Shown one piece after another: positions 6,201-14,026 of a stretch of DNA of 15,368 bases (positions are counted from its first letter, which is position 1; each line of letters opens with the position of its first letter). The notes below the pieces were generated by a model, which was not told the origin of the DNA, ran no database searches, and saw only the letters and a program-made list of their open reading frames with translations. The DNA is from Flavobacteriales bacterium UBA2040 (GTDB taxonomy: Bacteria > Bacteroidota > Bacteroidia > Flavobacteriales_D > Crocinitomicaceae). The stretch is from positions 2,046 to 17,413 of the forward strand of contig DDBE01000078.1 of the NCBI GenBank assembly GCA_002332715.1, in the 5' to 3' direction. The position numbers were made by a program, and so were the translations under genes.

Positions 6201-8813
6201 CTATAAAAAGAAAGGTGGTTTGTTGAATCGCAATTTGGCATCTTGAAACAAGCTTGATTTCGCGTTCATTTGAAAAGAGAAATATTTCACTTGAGCAATA
6301 GGAGTCCATTGAAAAGAAAGTTGCCAACAGTGCAAATCTCTCACAACGGAAAATTGAGAATAAGTGATTTTGGACGTTTCTAAGTCAAAATTCGCGTTAC
6401 CTGTAATTTTCCAGCGTTTCGTGAAGGATGCGTCTCCATCCATCTGAATCGTTTGTACTACGGCAGATCTTTCATTATTGGCGGCAGTTAGAAATTGATT
6501 GGCCGTCCAACTTGAATTGTAAGACATGGTAACCTTCCACGGTATTTCGAAACTGATAATTTGCTCAGGGTGTTCAATGAAATATTGATAATCAGCGGTC
6601 CAGTTTTCTTCCATTTTTGAGCGAACTTCGTCCAGTTTTTTGAGGCTTTTCCTTGAGGTTAAAGTATAACTAGTGGCAAAACTTAAGTTCGTAAAACGAC
6701 CTAAATTACCTCTTGATTTCAAGGCGTATGAATCAAATGACGTACCCGTGCTATCGTTCCAATCATATGGACTGAACGTTCCGTTAACTTGCAGACTTAG
6801 GGCCTTCAAAGGACTGATTCTGAGATTCGTGGAAAAATTAGACAACTTCATCGAGTCTTTTTCGAAATCATAATTTCCGCTTACAGAGAAGTTGTCGATT
6901 AATTTGATTTTTTGGAATCCGGTAATGGTATCTTTAGCTGATTTACGTTTCAACTCCAAGGTATTGTTCATGTTGAAGGTCAATAAGCTTTGGTCACGCG
7001 TAGAACTCGCGGAATAAATACTGTTTTCAAATCGAGAATAAGCAATTGTATCGCCTGAATAGCCTGAAATAAATGTGCTGTTTTTGTTCATATTTGGACG
7101 ATAAGTGTATCCAATGGTTGGGGTAAAGACATGTCGAATGATCGGCTTGTTTTTCCCCAAAGTTTTGTAATATGAATAAAACACTGTTGTAGCGTTTGCA
7201 GTGAAATCCATTGTCTGTGCCATATCGCTGACATTCAATACACGAGAATTCACGAAAAAGTTATCGTACAACCCTGTCGTTTCGTTTTTGAGAGAATCAT
7301 CAAATCGCTCCGAAGTTTGAAAGTTGTACGAATTCGAATAGATGAACGAAGGATTAATTTTCAATGCATTTTTGAAGAGCCCAATAGTCGTTTTGGCTGT
7401 TGCTTTTTGAAATATTCCATTCTTGAATTTGTCTTGAATAGCTTGAAAATCAACTTGCTGCATCAAACTATCGGCGAAGTTAGATTGGTTTTTGCCTTCC
7501 ATGTCGTAGGTTACGCCAAATCGACTAATCGCTTGACGCCAACCTCTAGAGGAAGCAACTAATTTTTGTAATGGAAAGATTTGGGTCATGTTGAAATTCA
7601 CCACAGGACTAGTTAAATCAGTAGTTTTATTGCTTGAACTTTGTCTTGCCGAAAGTTTAATTCCTGCGCGGATTGGCAAGTTTCCAAAGGAACGATCTAG
7701 TGAAATGTCAGACAAAAATGCATTATTCAAATATTGACCATTTGTAGGGTCAACATTGGTTTGTGGGTCATTGATGGAAGTAAAATTCACATTCGAGCGA
7801 AAATACCAATTCGGATTTCCTTTTTTATCTTGGTTGTGTTGCCAGTTCACACGGAAATTTTTTCTCGAATCATTGGAGGGAAAACCATTTCTGAACAAAT
7901 CATAGCCTAAATCGACTGCTCCACTATATTTGTATTTTACAGAGTAGTCAGTAACGGAACCAAGGCCAAAGGTTCCTCTAGAATAGATGGTGCCATAAAC
8001 TGTTGTTTGCAGATTGTCGTTGATTGGAATATAGTACCCTAGTTTTTCGAAACCAAATCCGTATTGCGAAGCAGGAATTATCTGAGGGAAAATAAAGCCA
8101 GAAATTCGATCTTGATCTTTTGATTGTGGAATAATGGCAAAAGGAAGTCCCAAAGGTGTTGGAATCCCCTTAACCCATAGATTCATTGGCCCGGAAACGA
8201 TTCTTTTTTCAGGAATTAATATAGCTTTCGACAATTGAAAATGAAAATGGGGCTCTTCTAAGTCGCAAGTCGTGAATTTCCCTTCTTTAAAATGTACCTC
8301 TTCATTTGGATGACGTTTAGCAACTCCCATATACAAGAAATTTTCATCTTGCTTGGTCATCACATCCTCGATATATCCTTTTTCCGTATTGAAATTGTAT
8401 CGAATAGTGGAAGCTGTCATTTTTTCTATGCCGTCGTCAAATGCAGGTCTTCCGGTTATATTCCCTAAACTGTCACTTAAATAGGTGGCTGTCACCTCAT
8501 TTTTATCCAAATCAATAATAATGTAATCGGCAGTCATTGTGATATCCCCATATCTGACAATCGCTTCTTTCACTAAAGTCACGCGATTGTTTCTTAAATC
8601 GACATTTGTGGAGTCTAGCGCATCATAAAAAACCTCCTCGTCGAAGGAATCATCAATAATGTATAAAGTATCTTTGTCGGTCAATAATTGGGCGTAACCA
8701 AAGGAATAAACACACATTATTAACAACGTTGCGAAGAAAACTCGAATTCTGGAATGTTTTTTGGTTATCAATCCAATGTAATTTTGTTGTATGTGCTTTT
8801 TACATACTTGCAA
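6201..8813 (-). CDS. lptD: LPS-assembly outer-membrane protein LptD (OstA)
   Basis: Inserts lipopolysaccharide into the outer leaflet of the outer membrane. The frame gives up to 870 residues, normal for Bacteroidota LptD. An N-terminal signal peptide ends near FGYAQ (38-42). It is followed by an OstA/LptA-like beta-jellyroll (about 55-200, with the repeating pattern ITMTADYIIIDLDKNEVTA), then a large Ser/Asn/Tyr-rich beta-barrel to the end. The last residues, KPPFFL, carry the aromatic end typical of BAM substrates. No ATG exists at the front. The longest start is the TTG at 8813, but this lies inside a TAnnTTTG promoter element. A TTG at 8771 (codon 15) gives a cleaner signal peptide, ITKKHSRIRVFFATLL and on, and I think it is the more likely start. 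It is read divergently from the amidase gene, only 20 bases away if the outermost starts are used. The family call rests on architecture and the jellyroll pattern; it is strong but not backed by an alignment. Confidence 0.88.
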   Translation of the reverse strand: MQVCKKHIQQNYIGLITKKHSRIRVFFATLLIMCVYSFGYAQLLTDKDTLYIIDDSFDEEVFYDALDSTNVDLRNNRVTLVKEAIVRYGDITMTADYIIIDLDKNEVTATYLSDSLGNITGRPAFDDGIEKMTASTIRYNFNTEKGYIEDVMTKQDENFLYMGVAKRHPNEEVHFKEGKFTTCDLEEPHFHFQLSKAILIPEKRIVSGPMNLWVKGIPTPLGLPFAIIPQSKDQDRISGFIFPQIIPASQYGFGFEKLGYYIPINDNLQTTVYGTIYSRGTFGLGSVTDYSVKYKYSGAVDLGYDLFRNGFPSNDSRKNFRVNWQHNQDKKGNPNWYFRSNVNFTSINDPQTNVDPTNGQYLNNAFLSDISLDRSFGNLPIRAGIKLSARQSSSNKTTDLTSPVVNFNMTQIFPLQKLVASSRGWRQAISRFGVTYDMEGKNQSNFADSLMQQVDFQAIQDKFKNGIFQKATAKTTIGLFKNALKINPSFIYSNSYNFQTSERFDDSLKNETTGLYDNFFVNSRVLNVSDMAQTMDFTANATTVFYSYYKTLGKNKPIIRHVFTPTIGYTYRPNMNKNSTFISGYSGDTIAYSRFENSIYSASSTRDQSLLTFNMNNTLELKRKSAKDTITGFQKIKLIDNFSVSGNYDFEKDSMKLSNFSTNLRISPLKALSLQVNGTFSPYDWNDSTGTSFDSYALKSRGNLGRFTNLSFATSYTLTSRKSLKKLDEVRSKMEENWTADYQYFIEHPEQIISFEIPWKVTMSYNSSWTANQFLTAANNERSAVVQTIQMDGDASFTKRWKITGNANFDLETSKITYSQFSVVRDLHCWQLSFQWTPIAQVKYFSFQMNAKSSLFQDAKLRFNKPPFFL
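8779..8786 (+). promoter_or_regulatory. Putative -7 element for the amidase-mlaD cluster
   Basis: TAATTTTG is an exact match to the Bacteroidota -7 consensus TAnnTTTG on the plus strand. A TTTG lies at 8760-8763, about 15 bases upstream, which is shorter than the usual -33 spacing. The expected transcription start near 8792 would precede both possible amidase start codons (8834 and 8858). The site lies within the frame of lptD as drawn from the outermost start. Inference from consensus only. Confidence 0.35.
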
Positions 8814-8818
8814 AGCTA
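8811..8818 (-). promoter_or_regulatory. Putative -7 element for lptD
   Basis: On the minus strand these bases read TAGCTTTG, an exact match to TAnnTTTG. The predicted transcription start is near 8805. That places the first in-frame TTG (8813) at or before the start of the message and favours the TTG at 8771 as the true lptD start, leaving a leader of about 34 bases. No good -33 TTG is evident upstream, so the promoter is moderately supported. Confidence 0.35.
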
Positions 8819-8833
8819 AAAATAAGATAGTTC

Positions 8834-9970
8834 ATGACTGAAAAAATATTTGTTTTTATGCGAAACGTTAGAATACTCTTTATTATTGGATGTTTCGCTA
8901 GTATCAATATTCATGCCCAAGCGCCATCGGTAGATTTGGCGGCAATTAAAACGGTTGTTATTGATGCTGGGCATGGCGGAAAAGACCCAGGATGTCTCGG
9001 TGCAACATCTCAAGAGAAGCATGTTTGTTTGACTATGGCCTTGAAACTGGGCAACATGATCAAGAAGAATTATCCAAATGTAAAAGTGATTTACACCAGA
9101 GAAAAAGATGTTTTTGTAGAATTGGATGATAGAGCTAAAATTGCTAATCAATCGAAAGCTGATTTATTTATTTGTATCCACGCCAACGCTGCAGGAGCTG
9201 CTGCTGTTGGAACAGAGACCTATGTTCTTGGGTTGCATAAATCTGAATCACAACAAAAAATAGCGGAAAGAGAAAATTCAGCTATTTACTTGGAAGACGA
9301 CAAAGGAGAAAAGTACAAAGATTTCGATTTATCGCCTGATGCAATCATTGCACGACAATTACAATTGGCCTATTATCTAGATCAATCGATATTATTTGCA
9401 TCTATGTTGCAGGCCGAGTTTAAGAAAATTGGTCGTTATGATAGAGGAGTGAAGCAGGCTGGTTTTTTGGTCTTGTACAAAACAACAATGCCAAGTGTTT
9501 TAATAGAAACAGGATTCTTAACGAATCCAACAGAGGAAAAATTTCTGAGTAATGATGACTCACAGACAAAGATGGCAAGCTCTATGTTTTCTGCTTTTGA
9601 GAGTTACAAGAACGAGTTAGAAGGAATCACTTCCAAAACAGAGAATAAGCCTGTAGTTCCAAAAGAGATAAAGAAAGACCTAAAGATTGAAGATTATAAC
9701 GCGGGTAATGTTTCATTCAAAGTTCAAATTGAAACTTCGGATTCGAAAATTTCATTAACAGATAAAAAGTTCATTGGGGTTAAAGTAGAGGAGTACCAAC
9801 AAAATAACTTGTATAAGTACACAACTGGAGATTTTCAAAATGATATTAGTGGAGCCAAGAAGTTACAAACGGAAATGCGAACAAAAGGATTTCAACATGC
9901 GTTTGTTGTTGCGTTTATTGATGGAGAGCGAATTAGTATCGAAAAAGCTATTAAATTAGCAGAAAAATAG
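8834..9970 (+). CDS. N-acetylmuramoyl-L-alanine amidase (Amidase_3) with SPOR-like tail
   Basis: A zinc amidase that cleaves the bond between N-acetylmuramic acid and L-alanine in peptidoglycan, acting in the periplasm during cell separation or wall turnover. With the ATG at 8834 it has 378 residues. The ATG at 8858 (M9, MRNVRILFIIGCFA) gives a more ordinary signal peptide ending at HAQ and may be the real start. The Amidase_3 domain spans about 38-260: zinc ligands H47 (IDAGHGGKDPG), E61 (SQEKHV) and H116 (CIHANA), and catalytic E225 (VLIETGFLTNP). A Lys/Glu-rich linker leads to a C-terminal domain (about 293-362) with FKVQI, LYKYTTGDF and a paired helix-strand, resembling SPOR domains that bind stripped glycan strands at the division site. 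The downstream mlaD-like gene starts 4 bases after its stop. Confidence 0.93.
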   Translation: MTEKIFVFMRNVRILFIIGCFASINIHAQAPSVDLAAIKTVVIDAGHGGKDPGCLGATSQEKHVCLTMALKLGNMIKKNYPNVKVIYTREKDVFVELDDRAKIANQSKADLFICIHANAAGAAAVGTETYVLGLHKSESQQKIAERENSAIYLEDDKGEKYKDFDLSPDAIIARQLQLAYYLDQSILFASMLQAEFKKIGRYDRGVKQAGFLVLYKTTMPSVLIETGFLTNPTEEKFLSNDDSQTKMASSMFSAFESYKNELEGITSKTENKPVVPKEIKKDLKIEDYNAGNVSFKVQIETSDSKISLTDKKFIGVKVEEYQQNNLYKYTTGDFQNDISGAKKLQTEMRTKGFQHAFVVAFIDGERISIEKAIKLAEK

Positions 9971-9974
9971 AAGT

Positions 9975-11012
9975 GTGAAGATTTCCAAGGAGATAAAAAC
10001 GGGCGTTATAGCTATTGCAGCAATCGGATTATTGGTAACAGGAGTAAACTTTTTGAAAGGAAATAGTTTCTTTGGAGGTGATGAAATTTATTATTCATAC
10101 TATCCAAATTCCGGACAATTAGCAGGTGCAAGCAATGTTACATTAAATGGAGTCGCAGTAGGGAAAGTGTTGAGCATTGAAAATGTTGCAAGCACAGATC
10201 CAAATAAAGTTGTAAAAGTTTCCTTTAATATTCAACACGATAATATTAAAATACCGAAAGGCACAATAGTTCAAATTGATAATTTAGATTTGTTTGGAAA
10301 AGGTCTTGTATTGAAAATGCCTGACAGTCTTACCAATGGTTATTACAAGCCTGGAGCCAAAATACCTGGTGAATTGGTCGTTGATATGATGTCACAAGTA
10401 AAACAAATGGCCGAACCAGTTGCCGCAAAGCTTCAGACTTTAATGACTAGCATCGAAAAAGTAGTGCAAAGTGCGACTACCTTGGTCGACACTAATTCAG
10501 CCGAATCTATTGAAGGAACGATTCTAGAATTGAAAGTGGCCATTAAACGTTTTGGAAATGTCGCTTTGGAAACGGAGAATCTTGTCAAATCAGAAAAAGT
10601 AAAACTAGGCAGTATATTTTCCAATGTAGAAGGAATTACGGAGAATTTAAAAGCTAGTAACGAAAAAGTTGCAGAAATTATCGGCAATACAAAGAAGATT
10701 ACCGATGATTTAGTTTCGGCTGATTTCAAAAGTGTTATTAACGAAGCGAAATTAACTTTGACCAGCTTTAATAAGCTTTTGGCCAGCGCCAATTCAGGAG
10801 AAGGAACGCTCGGTAAATTGATTTCGGATGAAAAACTTTATAATGAGTTAGTACAAACGAACAAATCCCTACAAAATTTAGTCAATGATATTTCCGTTCA
10901 TCCTGAGCGATATATCCACTTCTCAGCCATTGGAAGAAAGACAAAAGGTGTTCCCTTGACGTATGATGAAGAGAAAAGATTAAGAAATTTATTGGATTCT
11001 ACCGCAAACTAG
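9975..11012 (+). CDS. MCE/MlaD-family lipid transport protein
   Basis: Periplasmic substrate-binding component of an MCE-type phospholipid transporter, anchored in the inner membrane. The 345-residue protein starts at a GTG (9975) 4 bases after the amidase stop; there is no nearby ATG alternative. One transmembrane helix (about 9-27) is followed by the MCE domain (about 36-116: a YPNSGQLAGASNVTLNGVAV segment through a VQIDNLDLFGKG strand). A long helical, coiled-coil-prone region (about 145-310) comes next, and then a conserved Bacteroidota C-terminal segment containing SVHPERYIHFSAIGRK. The matching MlaE permease and MlaF ATPase are not in the window, so they must be encoded elsewhere if this is a full transporter. 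The gene neighbourhood (LptD, wall amidase) fits an envelope role. Lipid specificity and direction of transport cannot be told. Confidence 0.88.
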   Translation: MKISKEIKTGVIAIAAIGLLVTGVNFLKGNSFFGGDEIYYSYYPNSGQLAGASNVTLNGVAVGKVLSIENVASTDPNKVVKVSFNIQHDNIKIPKGTIVQIDNLDLFGKGLVLKMPDSLTNGYYKPGAKIPGELVVDMMSQVKQMAEPVAAKLQTLMTSIEKVVQSATTLVDTNSAESIEGTILELKVAIKRFGNVALETENLVKSEKVKLGSIFSNVEGITENLKASNEKVAEIIGNTKKITDDLVSADFKSVINEAKLTLTSFNKLLASANSGEGTLGKLISDEKLYNELVQTNKSLQNLVNDISVHPERYIHFSAIGRKTKGVPLTYDEEKRLRNLLDSTAN

Positions 11013-11025
11013 TTAATTTCATTTT

Positions 11026-12357
11026 ATGGTTTCAATTATTGTTTTCGCGTTACTCAGTATTGCTGGTTTCAGCGTTTTCTTTTGGAATGTATCCAAAATC
11101 AGAAGTAATATATTTTTAGGTCGTGATTTAGATCGCACCGATCGAAAGGCAGAACGCTGGAAAACAATGACTTTAGTGGCTTTGGGACAAAAGAAAATGT
11201 TCACTCGACCCATTCCTGCACTTTTACACTTGTGCATTTATGCAGCTTTTGTGATTACCCAAATTGAATTGATCGAAATTATTGTCGATGGAATAACCCA
11301 CGAACATCGTATTTTCCGTGAAGCTTTAGGCGGATTTTACACCTTCATGATCAGTTTCATTGAGATTTTATCTGTTTTAGCACTTGTTGCCACCGTCATT
11401 TTCTTGATTCGTCGGAATGTTGTGAAAGTGAAAAGATTGACGATGGATGAAATGAAAGGCTGGCCGAAACGCGATGCCAATCTTATTCTCATTATGGAAA
11501 TCATCCTAGTTTCTTGCATTTTTACAATGAATGGAGCGGATGAAGTTTTGTATCAAAAAGGAATGTCTCATGCTGCATATCTTGGTGATGGTTCGATGTC
11601 TTTTTCAATTAGTAGTTGGCTCGGACCACTTCTTTTTGGCGGTATGGAAACGGACACCTTGAACTTTCTGGAGCGAGTAGGATGGTGGGGTCATGTGATA
11701 ATGGTCTTTTCGTTCTTGAATTATTTACCGTATTCTAAGCATTTTCACATCATTTTGGCCTTCCCAAACACCTACTATTCCAATTTGGAAGCAAAAGGTC
11801 GAATGACAAATATGGAATCTGTGACCAACGAAGTGAAATTGATGATGGATCCAAATGCCGATCCTTATGCTGCAGCACCAGAAGGAGCAGAACCACAACG
11901 ATTTGGCGCGAAGGATGTGCAAGATTTGACCTGGAAAAACTTATTAGACGCCTACACGTGCACCGAATGCGGACGCTGCACTTCATCCTGTCCTGCCAAT
12001 CAAACGGGCAAATTGCTTTCTCCACGGAAAATCATGATGGATACGCGTGATCGATTGACCGAAGTAGGTGATGGAATTCGTAAAAACGGAAAAGATTTCA
12101 GTGATGGTAAAAGTCTATTGGGCGATTATATTACAGAAGAAGAAATTTGGGCATGTACAAGTTGTAATGCGTGTTTGCAAGAGTGTCCTGTCAACATAGA
12201 TCCACTTTCGATTATTATTGATTTGCGCCGCTTTTTGGTGATGGAAGAGTCGAAAGTTCCAACAGAATTAGCAGGAATGTTGACAAATATTGAAAACAAT
12301 GGAGCGCCTTGGCAATTTTCACAAACCGACCGTTTAAACTGGAAAGATGAAGCATAG
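11026..12357 (+). CDS. Membrane Fe-S oxidoreductase, HdrC/DUF224-like subunit
   Basis: A 443-residue membrane electron-transfer protein. About five transmembrane helices fill residues 1-245 (near 4-20, 63-87, 104-128, 151-170, 218-235). H68, H223, H239 and H241 are candidate heme b ligands, the last in the YSKHFHI motif seen in HdrE/NarI-like subunits. A soluble ferredoxin-like part carries two [4Fe-4S] motifs: C312, C315, C318, C322 (CTECGRCTSSC) and C377, C380, C383, C387 (CTSCNACLQEC). The cysteine-rich CCG domains usually fused behind such a module are absent; they appear as a separate protein two genes downstream. Together they could oxidise a soluble carrier (for example electron-transfer flavoprotein) and reduce menaquinone, but the partner is inferred, not seen. 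It starts 13 bases after mlaD and overlaps the next gene by 11 bases. Confidence 0.87.
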   Translation: MVSIIVFALLSIAGFSVFFWNVSKIRSNIFLGRDLDRTDRKAERWKTMTLVALGQKKMFTRPIPALLHLCIYAAFVITQIELIEIIVDGITHEHRIFREALGGFYTFMISFIEILSVLALVATVIFLIRRNVVKVKRLTMDEMKGWPKRDANLILIMEIILVSCIFTMNGADEVLYQKGMSHAAYLGDGSMSFSISSWLGPLLFGGMETDTLNFLERVGWWGHVIMVFSFLNYLPYSKHFHIILAFPNTYYSNLEAKGRMTNMESVTNEVKLMMDPNADPYAAAPEGAEPQRFGAKDVQDLTWKNLLDAYTCTECGRCTSSCPANQTGKLLSPRKIMMDTRDRLTEVGDGIRKNGKDFSDGKSLLGDYITEEEIWACTSCNACLQECPVNIDPLSIIIDLRRFLVMEESKVPTELAGMLTNIENNGAPWQFSQTDRLNWKDEA

Positions 12358-12766
12358 TTTAGTAGAAAAAATAGTTGACGGACAAAAGATATCACCCATT
12401 TTAGCCGATGGGGTGAAAAACTATCTGATTGATATCGACGGTACAATTTGCGATGACATTCCGAATGAGGAACCGGAAAGAATGGCGATAGCGAATGTTT
12501 ATCTAGATGCGCGTGAAACGTTGAATCGTTGGTTTGAGCAAGGACATATTATTACATTTTTCACTTCAAGAATCGAGGAACATCGAACGGTGACAGAAAA
12601 ATGGTTGAAAGATAATGGATTTAACTATCATGGTATGATGATGGGAAAACCGAGAGGTGGAAACTATCATTGGGTGGACAATCACATTGTTCGTGCAACA
12701 CGATATGATGGAAAATTTACCGATTTGGTTGAAGAAACAACAACAATTGAAGTATTTAAAAAATAA
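12347..12766 (+). CDS. Small HAD-superfamily phosphatase-like protein
   Basis: A 139-residue cytosolic protein with the three HAD motifs in order: DIDGTIC (29-35) with nucleophile D29 and acid/base D31, FFTSRI (71-76) as motif II, and GKPRGGNYHWVDNH (100-113) with K101 and D111 as motifs III/IV. There is essentially no cap domain, which suits a small C0-type HAD like the BT0820 nucleotidase-like proteins of Bacteroidota. Database entries for relatives are sometimes labelled phosphoheptose isomerase; nothing in the sequence supports a sugar isomerase fold. It overlaps the preceding Fe-S gene by 11 bases and is followed after 3 bases by the CCG-domain gene, so it is inserted between two halves of a redox enzyme. 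The substrate is unknown. Confidence 0.8.
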   Translation: MKHSLVEKIVDGQKISPILADGVKNYLIDIDGTICDDIPNEEPERMAIANVYLDARETLNRWFEQGHIITFFTSRIEEHRTVTEKWLKDNGFNYHGMMMGKPRGGNYHWVDNHIVRATRYDGKFTDLVEETTTIEVFKK

Positions 12767-12769
12767 GCA

Positions 12770-13567
12770 ATGAGCAACTTGAAAGTGCCAACAATGGCAG
12801 AAATGTTAGCTGAAGGAAAGGTTCCAGATATTCTTTTTTGGGTAGGTTGTGCGGGAAGTTTTGACGACCGCGCGAAAAAGATCACAAAGGCTATAGTTAA
12901 AATTCTGAATCATTGCGAGGTATCTTTTGCTGTTTTGGGAACGGAAGAAAGCTGTTCTGGAGATCCAGCTAAACGTGCTGGAAATGAGTTTACCTTTCAA
13001 ATGCAAGCCATGATGAACATTCAAGTTTTGGATGGTTATGAGGTGAAAAGAATAGTAACTGGATGTCCGCATTGCTTTAATACTTTGAAAAACGAATATC
13101 CAGAATTGGGTGGAAATTATGAGGTTTTACATCATACTCAGCTGATTCAAGACCTTATCAATACGGGGAAATTGGCGCTTCAAAATGGTGAGACATACAA
13201 AGGAAAGAAGATTACATTCCATGATCCTTGTTACTTAGGCAGAGCGAATGATATATATGAAGCTCCACGTAGTTTGATTGAAAAATTAGACGCTGAACTA
13301 GTTGAAATGAAGCGTTGCAAAACAAACGGGCTTTGTTGTGGTGCAGGAGGTGCGCAGATGTTCAAAGAAGCTGAAAAAGGGAACAAAGAAATCAACGTTG
13401 AACGCACAGAAGATGCATTGGAAAGCAAGGCAGATATTATCGCAACGGGTTGTCCATTTTGCAATACTATGATGACTGATGGAATAAAAAGTTTTGAGAA
13501 AGAAGACTACATTAAAGTGATTGATGTAGCAGAATTAATCGCCAACGCAATAGATATCGAAGGATGA
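12770..13567 (+). CDS. CCG-domain Fe-S protein, HdrB/LldE-like
   Basis: A 265-residue soluble protein with two cysteine-rich CCG domains of the kind that hold unusual [4Fe-4S] clusters in heterodisulfide reductase B and glycolate/lactate oxidase subunits. The first site has C27 (VGCAGS), C62 (ESCSGDPAKRAG), and C99 and C102 (GCPHC). The second has C154 (HDPCYLGR), C189 and C190 (CCGAGG), and C228 and C231 (GCPFC). The second site is canonical; the first has one cysteine (SC) instead of CC, as is common in DUF224/EMO-type proteins with an SGDPA motif. No membrane segment is present. It probably docks on the membrane Fe-S protein encoded at 11026-12357. Its stop overlaps the start of the next gene by 4 bases. 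Confidence 0.88.
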   Translation: MSNLKVPTMAEMLAEGKVPDILFWVGCAGSFDDRAKKITKAIVKILNHCEVSFAVLGTEESCSGDPAKRAGNEFTFQMQAMMNIQVLDGYEVKRIVTGCPHCFNTLKNEYPELGGNYEVLHHTQLIQDLINTGKLALQNGETYKGKKITFHDPCYLGRANDIYEAPRSLIEKLDAELVEMKRCKTNGLCCGAGGAQMFKEAEKGNKEINVERTEDALESKADIIATGCPFCNTMMTDGIKSFEKEDYIKVIDVAELIANAIDIEG

Positions 13568-14007
13568 TTTTTGAAGGATTTTCAGATGAAGCAAAAGTTT
13601 GGTTGTACCAAGCGAACCGTGAACTAAAGGATGCTGAAGTTAAATATCTCGAAAAGCAGTTGTCTAATTTTGTGGATCAATGGTCAGCACATGGTAAAAA
13701 ATTAAAAGCAAGTTCCCAAGTTTTAGATTCTTACCGTTTTGCCATTTGTGCCGATGGAAGTGTGGAAGCTTCTGGCTGCTCTATTGATGCATCGGTTCGG
13801 TTCATGAAAGTAATGGGGGCAGAATTAGGTGTAGATTTTTTCAACCGCTTAAAGATTTTATCGGATAATGAAGGTCAAAAAGAATTTGTCGCTTTTTCGG
13901 AATTGAGAAACAATCCAGAATTGGAAATTTATCACCCGGCGATTACCAATTTAAAAGAATTGAGATCAAAAGAAAAATTGAAGGTAAAAGAATATTTAGG
14001 ACTATAA
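13564..14007 (+). CDS. Conserved 147-residue protein of unknown function
   Basis: I do not recognise a function. Similar Bacteroidota proteins are often labelled 'ABC transporter ATPase', but there is no Walker A (GxxGxGK), no ABC signature and no Walker B here, and the protein is far too short. What can be seen: a charged N-terminal helix (about 7-45), a core strand-turn with FAICADGSVEASGCSIDASV (59-78) containing C62 and C72, a helix RFMKVMGAELGVDFFNRL, and a Lys-rich C-terminus. The ASGCSIDASV stretch is the likely functional or structural core. It has no signal peptide or membrane segment. It overlaps the CCG gene by 4 bases and ends the plus-strand cluster, so a role linked to the redox or envelope genes is possible but unproven. 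Confidence 0.75.
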   Translation: MIFEGFSDEAKVWLYQANRELKDAEVKYLEKQLSNFVDQWSAHGKKLKASSQVLDSYRFAICADGSVEASGCSIDASVRFMKVMGAELGVDFFNRLKILSDNEGQKEFVAFSELRNNPELEIYHPAITNLKELRSKEKLKVKEYLGL

Positions 14008-14026
14008 ATGTCTCAATTCTTATTTC

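Noticed and set aside
8789..8807. GTATGT...ACATAC dyad in the lptD-amidase region as an operator
   Set aside because: Only six paired bases in AT-rich sequence, partly within possible lptD coding sequence; too weak to call.
8816..9151. Open frame of 111 codons on the minus strand inside the amidase region
   Set aside because: It is antisense to the amidase catalytic domain, which has clear zinc ligands. Its protein is low in recognisable structure.
12347..12766. HAD protein as a phosphoheptose isomerase
   Set aside because: It has DIDGT, TSR and GKPRGG...D HAD motifs and no SIS sugar-isomerase features.
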